A stretch of DNA of 64,000 bases, from positions 1 to 64,000 of the forward strand of contig NZ_JAAXYH010000015.1 in assembly GCF_012911865.1 (NCBI RefSeq), written 5' to 3'. Each line of letters opens with the position of its first letter. Positions within the stretch are counted from its first letter, which is position 1. Made by a program: the position numbers and the translations under genes. The notes under the pieces were generated by a model. That model was given only the letters and a program-made list of their open reading frames with translations. It ran no database searches and was not told the DNA's origin. Positions 35,659-45,242 of this stretch are shown here, piece by piece. This DNA is from Shewanella salipaludis. Lineage in GTDB: Bacteria > Pseudomonadota > Gammaproteobacteria > Enterobacterales > Shewanellaceae.

Positions 35659-37383
35659 CTATTCTGTCATCCAGCGGCCCGGATGCTCGGTGAAGTAACG
35701 ATACTCACGCTCGGGCGCCTGGCACTCAGGCAAACGATTGACCCCTGACAGGAGGATCCAGTTATCCCTGTGGGCCATGCCCATGTTCTGTCCGGCAGCC
35801 AGGTCGAAGCAACTCAAGGTGGCTGTGTCGGGCACCAGCAGGTAGCGTTTATCGCCCTCACTCATCCATTGCCAGGCATTGCGCTCCTGCTCTTCGACAC
35901 TGGCCAGATAGCTAAAGTGGGTGATGCTGACGGGCGAGAACAGGATAAACTGTTCCTTGAACTTGATCAGTCCCAGCTCGGCATCCTCGCCTATGACCTG
36001 GGCCGTATGTGCCATCAGAGCCTTGGGGGTACGCACGGGATCCAGCAGGCTGTAACCCCAGGTACTGATCAACCCCCAGGCCAACGCCATGACGGCCGCC
36101 ACTCTCACCAGGGAAAATTGCGCTCTCAGGAACCAGAGCAGGGCGGCCCACAGCAGCGCCAGTGTGATGAACAGATAGCCAATGCCCGACAGGTCGTCGC
36201 TGTAATCCCTCAGCGCCTTGACCAGTGCCGGATAATGGCTCAACGCCAGCACCCCTGCCAACATAAGCACACAGCCCAGGAACCACAACAGGCCGGATAT
36301 CAGGCTCTCAAACCATTTGCGTGGCTCGGCTCCCGTCAGCGCCGCCGACAGCACCAGCGCCATCATGGGCAGCGCCGGCAGTATATAGACATCGCGCTTA
36401 CCCGGACTGATGCTGAAAAACAGCACCACCAGCGCCACCCAGCCCAAGAGTATCGCGATATTCGGCTCGGCCTTGACCTTGGTCACTAAGCGTTGCCAGT
36501 GGGCGATGATGAGCAAGGGAACAGGAAACCACATCATGGGGATCACGGCCAGGATGAAGTAATACCAGGGTTTGATGTGATGCCAGGCATTGACGTAACG
36601 TTCGCCTGTCTGTTTGAAGAGAATGTTGTTCTGGTACTGGATCAACTCAGGCGTTGCCTGGGAATGCACCGTCAGCACCATGGGCACCAACCAACAGGCG
36701 ATCACCGCCAGCATGGCCACTGGCCCTGCCAGGCAACTCCAGGTCAGCCTTCCCTTGAACAGAGATCTGTCTTTCAGACCATAGGCCAGGATAGGGATCA
36801 GCATCAACAAAGGCAGGAAACCTACGCCCTTGGTGATCACCCCCAGCCCCATGAAGGCCCAGCCGGTGAAATACCAGCGCCAATGGGGGCCGAGCATGAA
36901 ATGACGTATCAGGCCGTAGCAGCCGACGGTGATCCAGCACATCACCATGGCATCTATCTGGGCATTCTTGGCCTGCATCAGAAACTGGGGCACTATCAGC
37001 AGCAACAAGGCGGCATTGCGGCCGACCCGCACGTTCCACAGCCTGGCACCCATGTCGAACACCAGGAATACGGTCAACAGGCCACAGAGGGCATTGGGCA
37101 GCAGGAAGGCAATGTTAAGGCTGCCAGTCAGCAGATAAAACAGGGCTATGGCCCACATGAAAACAGGCGGCTTGTCGGGGTAATACTCGCCACCCCGGGT
37201 CGGAAACAACCACTGGCCCGAGGTCACCATCTCCCTGGCGACTTCGACGAATCTGGGCTCATCGGCGGGCCAGGGGGAACGAAAGCCTATGCCAACGAAT
37301 AAGATCAACAGCGACAGGGTGAGCAAGGGCCAGAGTACCTTGTAATAATCCTGGCTATTCAATGCCTTCAGTGGCGAGGTCAT
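35659..37383 (-). CDS. ArnT-like lipid-linked sugar transferase (GT39/GT83, 574 aa)
   Basis: An integral membrane glycosyltransferase with about a dozen hydrophobic segments. The first periplasmic loop carries PWPADEPRFVEVAREM (about 34-49), the acidic DE-R motif of the GT39/ArnT catalytic site, then GGEYYPDKPPVFMW. Family members move a sugar from undecaprenyl phosphate to an acceptor in the periplasm, such as lipid A, a glycan or protein. It is the last gene of a three-gene operon whose stop/start codons overlap by 4 bases with the VTT gene upstream. The presence of a polyprenyl-phosphate sugar synthase in the same operon fixes the donor type. The sugar and acceptor remain unknown; no arnA/arnB-like aminoarabinose genes are seen, so polymyxin resistance should not be assumed. 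Confidence 0.88.
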   Translation of the reverse strand: MTSPLKALNSQDYYKVLWPLLTLSLLILFVGIGFRSPWPADEPRFVEVAREMVTSGQWLFPTRGGEYYPDKPPVFMWAIALFYLLTGSLNIAFLLPNALCGLLTVFLVFDMGARLWNVRVGRNAALLLLIVPQFLMQAKNAQIDAMVMCWITVGCYGLIRHFMLGPHWRWYFTGWAFMGLGVITKGVGFLPLLMLIPILAYGLKDRSLFKGRLTWSCLAGPVAMLAVIACWLVPMVLTVHSQATPELIQYQNNILFKQTGERYVNAWHHIKPWYYFILAVIPMMWFPVPLLIIAHWQRLVTKVKAEPNIAILLGWVALVVLFFSISPGKRDVYILPALPMMALVLSAALTGAEPRKWFESLISGLLWFLGCVLMLAGVLALSHYPALVKALRDYSDDLSGIGYLFITLALLWAALLWFLRAQFSLVRVAAVMALAWGLISTWGYSLLDPVRTPKALMAHTAQVIGEDAELGLIKFKEQFILFSPVSITHFSYLASVEEQERNAWQWMSEGDKRYLLVPDTATLSCFDLAAGQNMGMAHRDNWILLSGVNRLPECQAPEREYRYFTEHPGRWMTE

Positions 37384-38057
37384 ACACTTTCCTTATCCAG
37401 AGTCTCTATGTCTTCCACCTGCTTGCGCAGTCGGCTACGGTAAAGATGGGCACCTATCAGGGAAGAAACCACGAACAGGCCTATGCTGGTCGCCAACTGA
37501 TAATGATCCGACAGGCCAATACCGGCACCGGCGAAGCTGAAGATCAACATCTGCGGCAGGTAACCTATGAAGCTGCCGAGCAGGAAGCCGGTTGCCCCTA
37601 CATGGGTGGCACCGGCAAACAGATTGGTCAACAGGTTACTGCCGACAGGCAGCAGGCGCACCATCAGCACCTTGACCCAAGTCTGCTCTATCAGCAACGC
37701 CTCGAGCCTGTTGATACGGCGCCCGAAGCGTCGCTGCAACGGCTTGCGTATGGTGAAGCGTGCCAGATAAAAAGAAATGCCGCAGCCCAGCAGGGTAGAC
37801 AGAGTCGACACCAGGGCGCCGCTCGGGCCTCCCAGGGCGAAGCCGAAGACGAAGGCGATCACTTGCCTCGGTCCCCCGACTGCGGTGAACAGGGCGCCGG
37901 CGGTAAACAACACGGCCAGGGCCTGCAAGCCTTGCTCACGCACATAGCCTGCGACCCAGTTGCCGTCGGTAATATGTTCGAACATGCCCTGTTGGGCGGC
38001 TATCGTCAGCAGCAAGAGTATGCCGACGACCACACACGCCTTGAGTAACCGCTTCAT
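37380..38057 (-). CDS. VTT-domain (TVP38/TMEM64, DedA-superfamily) membrane protein (225 aa)
   Basis: A polytopic inner-membrane protein with the SNARE-associated/VTT domain. GGPRQVIAFVFGFALGG (about 61-77) and LLPVGSNLLTNLFAGAT (about 136-152) are its two re-entrant motifs. It lies between the donor-sugar synthase (1-base gap upstream) and the ArnT-like transferase (4-base overlap downstream), so all three are likely made in fixed ratio. DedA-superfamily proteins have been implicated in undecaprenyl phosphate recycling. A role in moving the lipid-linked sugar or the lipid carrier is my inference. Confidence 0.85.
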   Translation of the reverse strand: MKRLLKACVVVGILLLLTIAAQQGMFEHITDGNWVAGYVREQGLQALAVLFTAGALFTAVGGPRQVIAFVFGFALGGPSGALVSTLSTLLGCGISFYLARFTIRKPLQRRFGRRINRLEALLIEQTWVKVLMVRLLPVGSNLLTNLFAGATHVGATGFLLGSFIGYLPQMLIFSFAGAGIGLSDHYQLATSIGLFVVSSLIGAHLYRSRLRKQVEDIETLDKESV

Positions 38058-38058
38058 C

Positions 38059-38814
38059 TTATTGAGCCTTGGTCGTCTCGGTTTTTATTACCTTGGGCAG
38101 ACGGGTGCGGCTGTTGAGCCACATGACCCCGAAAATATCCACTATGCCGACCCAGACACGATTCCAGGCTGTGTATTTGGACACGCCTTCCATGCGGTCC
38201 CTGTGATTGACCACCACCACATGCACCTCGCCACCATGACGGCGCACCAGTGCGGGGATGTACCTGTGCATATGATCGAAATAGGGCAGTTTGAGGAAAG
38301 TCGACTTGGGAAACAGTTTCAGGCCGCAGCCCGTGTCGGGCACACCATCGTTCAACATGGCGTTACGCACCTTGTTGGCCAACCTGGATTGGAAACGCTT
38401 CCAGGCGGTATCCTTGCGGTGCTTGCGGTAACCCGCAATGCAAAAATCGACCTCATGAATGCCGTCGAGTAACGCCAGCATGGCGGGAATGTCGGCCGGG
38501 TCATTCTGACCGTCGGCGTCCATGGTGACTATGTATGTGCCTTCGGCATTCAATATGCCTGTATGCAGGGCCGTACTCTGGCCTGTGCTCTTCTCATGGC
38601 GTATGGCCTTGGTGGCGCAACCCAGGCGTTCACCCGTGCGCAGCAACTCACCGAAGGTATCGTCACTGCTGCCATCGTCGACAACCACCACTTCGAAGGG
38701 GGTCTTGCCCTGCAGCGCCTGGTGAATTTCTGTGACTAACTGACCTATGTTGGCCTGTTCGTCTTTGGCTGGTATTACGACTGAAATCAACTTGTTACTC
38801 CCGACATAACTCAT
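38059..38814 (-). CDS. Polyprenyl-phosphate glycosyltransferase (GT2, DPM1-like, 251 aa)
   Basis: A GT2 enzyme with SVVIPAKDEQANI at the N-terminus, VVVDDGSSDDT (about 43-53) and MDADGQNDP (about 97-105) for nucleotide-sugar and metal binding. VPDTGCGLKLFPK (about 158-170) resembles the DPM1/ArnC acceptor site. There are no clear C-terminal transmembrane helices, so it is probably peripheral to the inner membrane. Expected reaction: nucleotide-sugar plus undecaprenyl phosphate gives undecaprenyl-phosphate-sugar, donor for the ArnT-like transferase encoded two genes downstream. It is the first gene of the operon. The 340 bases upstream (38815-39153) hold its promoter region and the wzi-family terminator but no gene. 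Confidence 0.9.
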   Translation of the reverse strand: MSYVGSNKLISVVIPAKDEQANIGQLVTEIHQALQGKTPFEVVVVDDGSSDDTFGELLRTGERLGCATKAIRHEKSTGQSTALHTGILNAEGTYIVTMDADGQNDPADIPAMLALLDGIHEVDFCIAGYRKHRKDTAWKRFQSRLANKVRNAMLNDGVPDTGCGLKLFPKSTFLKLPYFDHMHRYIPALVRRHGGEVHVVVVNHRDRMEGVSKYTAWNRVWVGIVDIFGVMWLNSRTRLPKVIKTETTKAQ

Positions 38815-39110
38815 AGGTTATGAATAATATTGCCAGATAAAATACCCTTTCATTCGGGTGATTTGTCCCTTATCCGGCGCCCAAAACCCACTCGAATGCC
38901 AACACAAACAGCCCCCAAATAACCAGAGTTCATCCGGGTTTATGGCTTCTTCGAACCGCCTATCCTGAATGAACCCTGAATAGGATACTCATCTATCCTG
39001 AAGCGTCAACATGATATCTAGGTGACAAGCCTGGCGGGGCGCGCCATTCATAGCCGTTAGCTCAGCACCAGATAAGCGCCAGTTGTGTCATTCCTGAACA
39101 CTAAACAACA

Positions 39111-39137
39111 AAAAGCCAGGATAAACATCCTGGCTTT
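39111..39137 (-). terminator. Terminator of the Wzi-family gene
   Basis: AAAAGCCAGGAT (39111-39122), loop AAAC, ATCCTGGCTTT (39127-39137). Read on the minus strand it is an 11-bp stem followed by TTTTTGTTG, directly after the Wzi-family stop codon. Confidence 0.85.
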
Positions 39138-39153
39138 AGGGCAAATCTCAAAC

Positions 39154-40662
39154 TTAGAAACGGTACTCATAGGTGCCAAACAGGCTGGCATGGGTCTTGG
39201 TATCTTGAGTCACAAAGTCGGACTCGGACAGAGTCCCCCCCAGGCTCGCCATCCCCTTCCAGAGCGGCAGACGGTAGCTGAGTTCCAACATGAGTATGTC
39301 TTCCTTGAGCGGTTGTGGCGCCCAGAGGCTGCTGCGATTTCTGCCGTCTTTATTCAGCTTGGCGTACCTCAATATCGAAGTGAAACCCTGGCTGTCGGCA
39401 AACTGGCCCACCAAGCCTAAGGCATAGACCTCGGCATCGCTGTCGTAGGTGCTGCCCAAGGCGCGGCCATAATGACGCGAGCCGCTCTGATAGGTACTGT
39501 GCTCATAGAAACAGTCGAAGATGCCTTTGCCCGCTGGCCCGCCACAGGAGACGATAGTGTCTGTGTATTCCATAAATAGCTTGATCTGCTGTTGAGCAAA
39601 ATCGAAGCGGGTGTCGGCGCCCCACAGATAACCACAATCGGTAATCTGCCACGGCAACTTACTCTCTGAATCTTCACAGGTCTTCTCGAAATAGATGCCT
39701 AATGGCACTTCGAAGAAGGTATCGGCATAACGAAAATCGAAACCCGCCAGTTGGTTGCCGTAGTTGGTACATCCTGCTCCCGTGTCGTTACGGCAGTCTT
39801 TGGCGCCGGTAATAGCCTTTATTGCCGTGCTGCCATCACATTCCTGGCCTTCACCACAAAATTGTACCGTCCAGGAAAAACCCACCTCGAGTTGTCGCAG
39901 CGGTCTCAACGTACCCCGGACATTCCACAAGAGGGCATGTGGCGCATAGCGCTCCTTCTCGAAGACGCCGACACCCGTGGTCAGGGTCCAGGGACCTATC
40001 CAGGACAACCAGGGGGTCTCGAAGCCGGCGGCATTGTTGCGGCTCAGCATCAGGGATGGCATAGGTCTGGCATTGGTGGATTTGTGCAGCGCCGAGTCGA
40101 AGCCGGGGCCCCACCACTGTTCCAAAGCTCCGGCAGACACCACCCAGTTACCCAAGATCGCCGCCAGGTAGGAATCATCTATGCGAAAATTCCTGTCGTC
40201 CTCGGGATCAAAATTACCCGAGGCCGCCGCCTTGAAGGCAAAATTCCCGCCCAGATACTCATAGGAGCCCTTCAACTCGCCCTGCTCGCGGCTATCTGAG
40301 CCGAAATGGCGAAAGCGGGCGGCGTCGGATGCCGCCACGGCCTTGATACTGGCATTGCCGCGGTTTGCCACTGCGTTGCGATAATAAAAATTCACCCGGG
40401 CGAAGGCTTGAGCGACGCTGGGAGAGAGGGTCTCAGGTTCTACCTTGGCCAGATCTGCACCTATACCGGACCACATGAGAGGGAAAGTATTGACAGGTAC
40501 AGTGATGGCACCCACATCGGCCAGAGCCTGGATGTCTGCGCGCAGATAGATGTCAGAGGCATCTATCCAGGGAGCGGCCATGGCCGCCGAGGAAAAACAC
40601 AGACCTATGGCCCCCACAAAAGTAACGAGAGAGGCAACGACAGAGGTATAAAAAGCTTTCAT
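39154..40662 (-). CDS. Wzi-family capsule assembly outer-membrane protein (502 aa)
   Basis: With the start at 40662 (AAAGGA 4-5 bases upstream) the protein begins with a signal peptide ending AAMA before APWID. It continues with the Wzi N-terminal helical segment (YLRADIQALADVGAI...NTFPLMW) and an outer-membrane beta-barrel ending in Phe (TYEYRF). Hallmark stretches are VVSAGALEQWWGPG and NARPMPSLMLSRNNAAGFETPWLSWIGPW. Wzi-family barrels organise or anchor capsular polysaccharide at the surface, and such genes near LPS loci are common in Shewanella. Several cysteine pairs in barrel loops may form disulfides. The open frame continues 40 codons upstream into coaD, but that extension has no signal peptide. 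It follows coaD by 25 bases. Confidence 0.88.
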   Translation of the reverse strand: MKAFYTSVVASLVTFVGAIGLCFSSAAMAAPWIDASDIYLRADIQALADVGAITVPVNTFPLMWSGIGADLAKVEPETLSPSVAQAFARVNFYYRNAVANRGNASIKAVAASDAARFRHFGSDSREQGELKGSYEYLGGNFAFKAAASGNFDPEDDRNFRIDDSYLAAILGNWVVSAGALEQWWGPGFDSALHKSTNARPMPSLMLSRNNAAGFETPWLSWIGPWTLTTGVGVFEKERYAPHALLWNVRGTLRPLRQLEVGFSWTVQFCGEGQECDGSTAIKAITGAKDCRNDTGAGCTNYGNQLAGFDFRYADTFFEVPLGIYFEKTCEDSESKLPWQITDCGYLWGADTRFDFAQQQIKLFMEYTDTIVSCGGPAGKGIFDCFYEHSTYQSGSRHYGRALGSTYDSDAEVYALGLVGQFADSQGFTSILRYAKLNKDGRNRSSLWAPQPLKEDILMLELSYRLPLWKGMASLGGTLSESDFVTQDTKTHASLFGTYEYRF

Positions 40663-40687
40663 AATATCCTTTACTACAACTTTGGGT

Positions 40688-41311
<624 letters not shown>

Positions 41312-41373
41312 TCAGTCGATTGTTTTAAAAGCTATTTAAATAGGAATTCAGCATATTCACATTCTGTATCAAG

Positions 41374-42360
41374 CTAGTCATTGACAGGCAGCAAATCATG
41401 CCAACTCTGGGTACTGAAGGGTGCGGTCGCATTGAGGCTCTCGCCGTCGAGCACTCTCTCATAACAGGCCTGATAGCCGCCGGCCATTCGGAAATGATTG
41501 AAGTTTTCACGCGCATATTCATGGCAGTGAGCACGATCGTAACGACCGACATTGGCAACGGCGTCGGCCAACTCGCGATAATCAAGTGACAATTTACCCA
41601 ATTCACTGCTGGTCACTATCTCGGGCAGGGCGCCATAGGGGCTGCCGAACACCGGCGTCCCCAGATAGAGGGACTCGATCAGTGCCAAACCGAAAGGTTC
41701 ATGCCAGCGCACGGGGAAGATCAGCCCGCGGGACCGGCGGATCAGAGCGTTTTTCTTCTCGCCGCCCACCATGCCGACAAAGTCCAGCTTGGTATCCGGG
41801 TAGAAATAAAATTTCCTGCTGAAGTTCAGCCTGTGACCGCCTATCACCTTCATTTTGACATCGGCCAGCCGCGCCACGGCCACGGCACCGACGAGGTTCT
41901 TTATCGGCCACTTAGCCTTGCCCAGAAAGTGAAAATAATCTCCTGGATGTGTGAGTTCAGGCTCGCCATAATCGGCCCAGTCCAGACCGTTATGCACAAA
42001 ACAAGTGGCATTGTGGTTTTCAGCATGGCGCCGGCTCAGGAAGACCGTGTTCTGGCCATATTCACGTTGGCCCTCGGCATTGCCGTGTTCGGTACAGATA
42101 TAGGGAATGGCCAGATCGCCCTGATAGGGACGGTGAAAATGAACCAAATCCGGCCAGTCACCTATCTGCTGTTCTATGGGCACAGACTTGTCGAATACGG
42201 CAGCATTGGCGGGCAGGTTATCGGCGGCGCCCCAGAGGAAACGCACCTGGTGGCCCTGCGCTTCCTGAGCCTTGGCCAAGGCCCAGACGACACGCTCTGT
42301 GCCGCCATAATTGAGGGGTGGCAAAGATAACTTACTGAGTAACACATGGAGGATTTTCAA
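41374..42360 (-). CDS. GT4-type glycosyltransferase (328 aa)
   Basis: A GT-B fold enzyme of family GT4. The N-terminal LPPLNYGGTERVVWALA (about 13-29) is the acceptor-side glycine-rich loop, and FPVRWHEPFGLALIESLYLGTPVFGSPYGALPEIV (about 220-254) is the EX7E-type donor-binding region. The protein is shorter than most GT4 enzymes (350-400 aa), mainly through a compact N-domain. It is cytoplasmic, probably adding a residue to LPS core or a surface glycan. It is the last gene of a minus-strand run after two GT2 genes, separated from them by 90 bases. Confidence 0.88.
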   Translation of the reverse strand: MKILHVLLSKLSLPPLNYGGTERVVWALAKAQEAQGHQVRFLWGAADNLPANAAVFDKSVPIEQQIGDWPDLVHFHRPYQGDLAIPYICTEHGNAEGQREYGQNTVFLSRRHAENHNATCFVHNGLDWADYGEPELTHPGDYFHFLGKAKWPIKNLVGAVAVARLADVKMKVIGGHRLNFSRKFYFYPDTKLDFVGMVGGEKKNALIRRSRGLIFPVRWHEPFGLALIESLYLGTPVFGSPYGALPEIVTSSELGKLSLDYRELADAVANVGRYDRAHCHEYARENFNHFRMAGGYQACYERVLDGESLNATAPFSTQSWHDLLPVND

Positions 42361-42450
42361 TTCAACCCCTTAAATACCGGTGAAAATAGCGTCATAAGTT
42401 AACGCTTGCTGTAGCGCGACTCGCGCCGTGAAGCCGCCAATGTCTATGGC

Positions 42451-43236
42451 TCAGGACTTGTCCCTGGTTTCCCAGTATTCGAACAGTTTGGCTTCCTTGA
42501 GGAAGGCATACATGGCCTCGATATAGGCATGTACCAGGCCCCGTTTGCCGGATAAAAACATGCGCTGAAAAAAATAAGCCTTAATCAATGTCAGCGGGAA
42601 AATCAGGCTCAGCTTTAGCAGCGACGGCTTCCTGCGCTTCTCAAATTTTTCCAACGCCTTGAGCGACGAATACTGATTCTGCTTACTCATCAGCAACTCG
42701 GTCGTCTCATAACCGAAGTGGGTTACCAGCCCCTTGACCTGCGCCTCTTTCTCGCCCTTGGCGAGCACCAGGTTCTCATGTACCCGTCTATCCAGAGGAT
42801 AAGTCGCCAGGTCTTTCCTGAATACCCGGACTATGGAGCGCTTTCCCGAATGGGGCGACATGGGCTCACCCCAGAAAATGTCTTCAAAATACAACCGCAG
42901 CGCCGCCGCCTTGGCCTGGTTGACTTGCTGCTGAATTTCCCGCGCCAGCCCGGCCGGCAATATCTCATCACCGTCGACGTTCAACACCCATGGGTTACGG
43001 CACAGACCCATGGCATAGTTTTTCTGGTGTGCAAACCCCAGCCATTGCCGGTGAAAGACTTTGGCGCCCTTGGCCTTGGCGATGGCCACAGTCTCATCCG
43101 TACTGCCTGAGTCGACCAGGATGATTTCATCGAATGCCTGCAAGGCATCCAACACGGCGCCTATGTGTCTGGCCTCGTTACGGGTCACCAAAAAGGCACT
43201 TATCGGGGTGTTTTGTGCTGCGCTGGCCAAGATCAA
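42451..43236 (-). CDS. GT2 glycosyltransferase, WaaE/KdtX-like (261 aa)
   Basis: ISAFLVTRNEARHIGAVLDAL (about 12-32), ILVDSGSTDETV and VLNVDGDEILP (DxD-like, about 84-94) identify a GT2 enzyme of the LPS-core WaaE/KdtX type. It ends with a basic amphipathic segment and a hydrophobic stretch (LSLIFPLTLIKAYFF) that likely attaches to the inner membrane. It overlaps the preceding paralogous GT2 gene by 4 bases (ATGA), so the pair is co-translated. The two proteins share the same layout, suggesting duplication. The acceptor is probably a heptose of the LPS core, by analogy. Confidence 0.88.
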   Translation of the reverse strand: MILASAAQNTPISAFLVTRNEARHIGAVLDALQAFDEIILVDSGSTDETVAIAKAKGAKVFHRQWLGFAHQKNYAMGLCRNPWVLNVDGDEILPAGLAREIQQQVNQAKAAALRLYFEDIFWGEPMSPHSGKRSIVRVFRKDLATYPLDRRVHENLVLAKGEKEAQVKGLVTHFGYETTELLMSKQNQYSSLKALEKFEKRRKPSLLKLSLIFPLTLIKAYFFQRMFLSGKRGLVHAYIEAMYAFLKEAKLFEYWETRDKS

Positions 43237-44012
43237 TTACCTTCGTGACATTTTTGGGTTAACGACAATTCTGTCAGCGCCGCATACTTATGAAAAGCGT
43301 ATTGTCCCAGGATCACCGCCATCAGGAAGCCGCGCCAGCCATCGAGGAAGCCCAGGCTGAGCACGTATTGCTGCAGGAAATCGGTAAAAAAACGCAGCAC
43401 GGCATAAGATAAACGACTGGTCTTGCCCTTGGCGAATTTCTCTTCCGCCAGCAGGCAGGCATACTTGAGATGCTTTTCCTGAATGTGCTGATAGTTGCGC
43501 CAGCTGTGGTGAATCAGTGCCGATTTCAGCCTGCGTTGTTTCTTGTGCGGCATCAGCAAGGTTTCGTGAACCTGCCTGTCCTTGAACTGGGCGCCCGGTT
43601 TGAAAAACAATTTTCCCTGGGGTGAGGAATAACGGCCATGCTTCAAAAGCTTACCGAAGAGGTAGGTATGCCAGGGGATATTGATCAGTGTGGCATCGAG
43701 ATCAGGCTCGGAGAGCACGGCATCTATCTCGGCCTTAAGCTCTTCTGTCATCACCTCATCTGCGTCTATATTCAGTACCCAGTCATTGTCACAGAGCTTG
43801 AGCGCACGGTTCCGCTGCGGACCATAGCCAGGCCAGTCGGTAATATGCACCTGGTCTGTGTATTTCCTGGCCAGCTCGGCGGTATTATCCTTGCTGCCAG
43901 AATCCAGCACTATCAGCTGATCGGCCCAGCCCGATAAGGGTGCCAGACACTGCTCGATGCGATCTGCCTCGTTACAGGCGATGACAAAACAGGAAAGTTT
44001 ACGTGTTCTCAT
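43233..44012 (-). CDS. GT2 glycosyltransferase, WaaE/KdtX-like (259 aa)
   Basis: A paralogue of the gene immediately downstream. LSCFVIACNEADRIEQCL, LIVLDSGSKDNT and WVLNIDADEVM form the GT2 nucleotide-sugar site, and a QVHETL motif near 110 is shared with WaaE-type beta-1,4-glucosyltransferases. A C-terminal hydrophobic region (about 200-235) suggests membrane association. It probably extends the inner core of LPS on the cytoplasmic face. It is separated from the GT9 gene upstream by 115 bases. Confidence 0.88.
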   Translation of the reverse strand: MRTRKLSCFVIACNEADRIEQCLAPLSGWADQLIVLDSGSKDNTAELARKYTDQVHITDWPGYGPQRNRALKLCDNDWVLNIDADEVMTEELKAEIDAVLSEPDLDATLINIPWHTYLFGKLLKHGRYSSPQGKLFFKPGAQFKDRQVHETLLMPHKKQRRLKSALIHHSWRNYQHIQEKHLKYACLLAEEKFAKGKTSRLSYAVLRFFTDFLQQYVLSLGFLDGWRGFLMAVILGQYAFHKYAALTELSLTQKCHEGN

Positions 44013-44127
44013 TATTCCGAGCGCCTTCTTAATGCACTGTCGAGCAGCTTAGTCTGTCCGACAGCGTCAATGGATTCAATGTTATAGAGCCTGAGTGCCG
44101 CTTATTGCTGCGATCTAGGCTGCCGAC

Positions 44128-45156
44128 TCAAGCTAAGGCTTCAAACTTGGTGACGACGGCCGCCACGCTTATCAGTTCCATCAGATGCTCGCCCTTGGCT
44201 CGGGTCCCCCAGGGCACCGGGCCCTGATGCTGTGATGCCATGGCCTCATCATAGACGCTGACCACTGAGTCGCGAAACAAATAGGGACCGGTGCGCCCCG
44301 GGTTCGAGTGGGCATACAGGCCTATCACCGGGGTGCCTTGGGTCACTGCCATATGAAGCGGGCCTGTATCCGGCGCCAGCACTATCGAGGCGCGCTTGAG
44401 CAAGGCCAGCAACTGGGTCAGGGAAGTCCTGCCCACCAGGTTTTCCAGGCTGGCGCCGCAGGCCTGCTCGATGGCACCGGCCAGATCTTTCTCCAGTGCT
44501 GTGGGGCCGCCACAGAGCAGCACCCTATAGCCTTTACCCGCCGCATGCTCGGCCACGGCGGCGTAACGCTCGGGCAACCAGTTGCGCTCGGCCTTGCTGG
44601 CGGCGGCGCAGATGACCAGCACCTTTTCACCATCGGCAATCAATGCTTGGGCAAATTCGCTATCCGCCGGGGGCACTGGGATATCCCACCTAGGGGTCAG
44701 ATCTGTCACCCCGAGCTCGCGGGCAAAGCCCATGAAGCCATCGAGCACATGGGGCTGCGCCAGGGGCGCGACCCTGTGGTTGGTGACCAGCCACTGACCC
44801 TCCTTGGCTCTGGCCCTGTCGAACCCCATGCGCACCCTGGCCGAAATCGCCAGGGAAGCTATGCTGGCCCTCAGTGCCACCTGCATGTGCAGCAAGACGT
44901 CGAAGCGCCTGCCCTTCAGGGCCCGATATAAGTTCAGGTAACTGCGCCAGCCCTGGGACTTGTCGAAGATCACAAATTCGATGCCGGGCAGGTGCTTGAG
45001 CAATTGGTACTCGACCTTGCCCAGCACCCAGGTGATCTCTATGCCGGGCTTTTGCCTCTGTATCGCCTGCACCATGGCCACCGCATGGCAGACATCGCCG
45101 ATGGCGGACAGACGCAACAGACAAAGGGATTCTATGGTATTCAGATTCAAGCTCAT
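44128..45156 (-). CDS. GT9 glycosyltransferase, heptosyltransferase family
   Basis: A GT9 enzyme of the WaaC/WaaF heptosyltransferase family, about 342 aa from ATG 45156. ESLCLLRLSAIGDVCHAVAM near the N-terminus and VLAPDTGPLHMAVTQGTPVIGLYAHSNPGRTGPY toward the C-terminus (D-GPLH and SNPGRTGPY motifs bind ADP-heptose) are complete. The frame runs to an ATG 75 bases upstream, but the conserved sequence starts after 45156. It lies divergent from kdkA with about 86 bases between, so promoters for both must sit there. Likely transfers heptose to Kdo or to another heptose of the LPS core. Confidence 0.9.
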   Translation of the reverse strand: MSLNLNTIESLCLLRLSAIGDVCHAVAMVQAIQRQKPGIEITWVLGKVEYQLLKHLPGIEFVIFDKSQGWRSYLNLYRALKGRRFDVLLHMQVALRASIASLAISARVRMGFDRARAKEGQWLVTNHRVAPLAQPHVLDGFMGFARELGVTDLTPRWDIPVPPADSEFAQALIADGEKVLVICAAASKAERNWLPERYAAVAEHAAGKGYRVLLCGGPTALEKDLAGAIEQACGASLENLVGRTSLTQLLALLKRASIVLAPDTGPLHMAVTQGTPVIGLYAHSNPGRTGPYLFRDSVVSVYDEAMASQHQGPVPWGTRAKGEHLMELISVAAVVTKFEALA

Positions 45157-45242
45157 GGGCACTAAGGTTATTTGGCGCAAGCCGAGGATCTTAATGTAGA
45201 ATGACCGCTTGTGCCACGCTTTGACTAACATTTATCCCTATT

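Noticed and set aside
35659..38814. The GT2/ArnT-like genes as an arn (aminoarabinose/polymyxin resistance) operon
   Set aside because: No arnA, arnB, arnD or arnE/F homologues are present; only the general chemistry (lipid-linked sugar synthesis and transfer) is supported.
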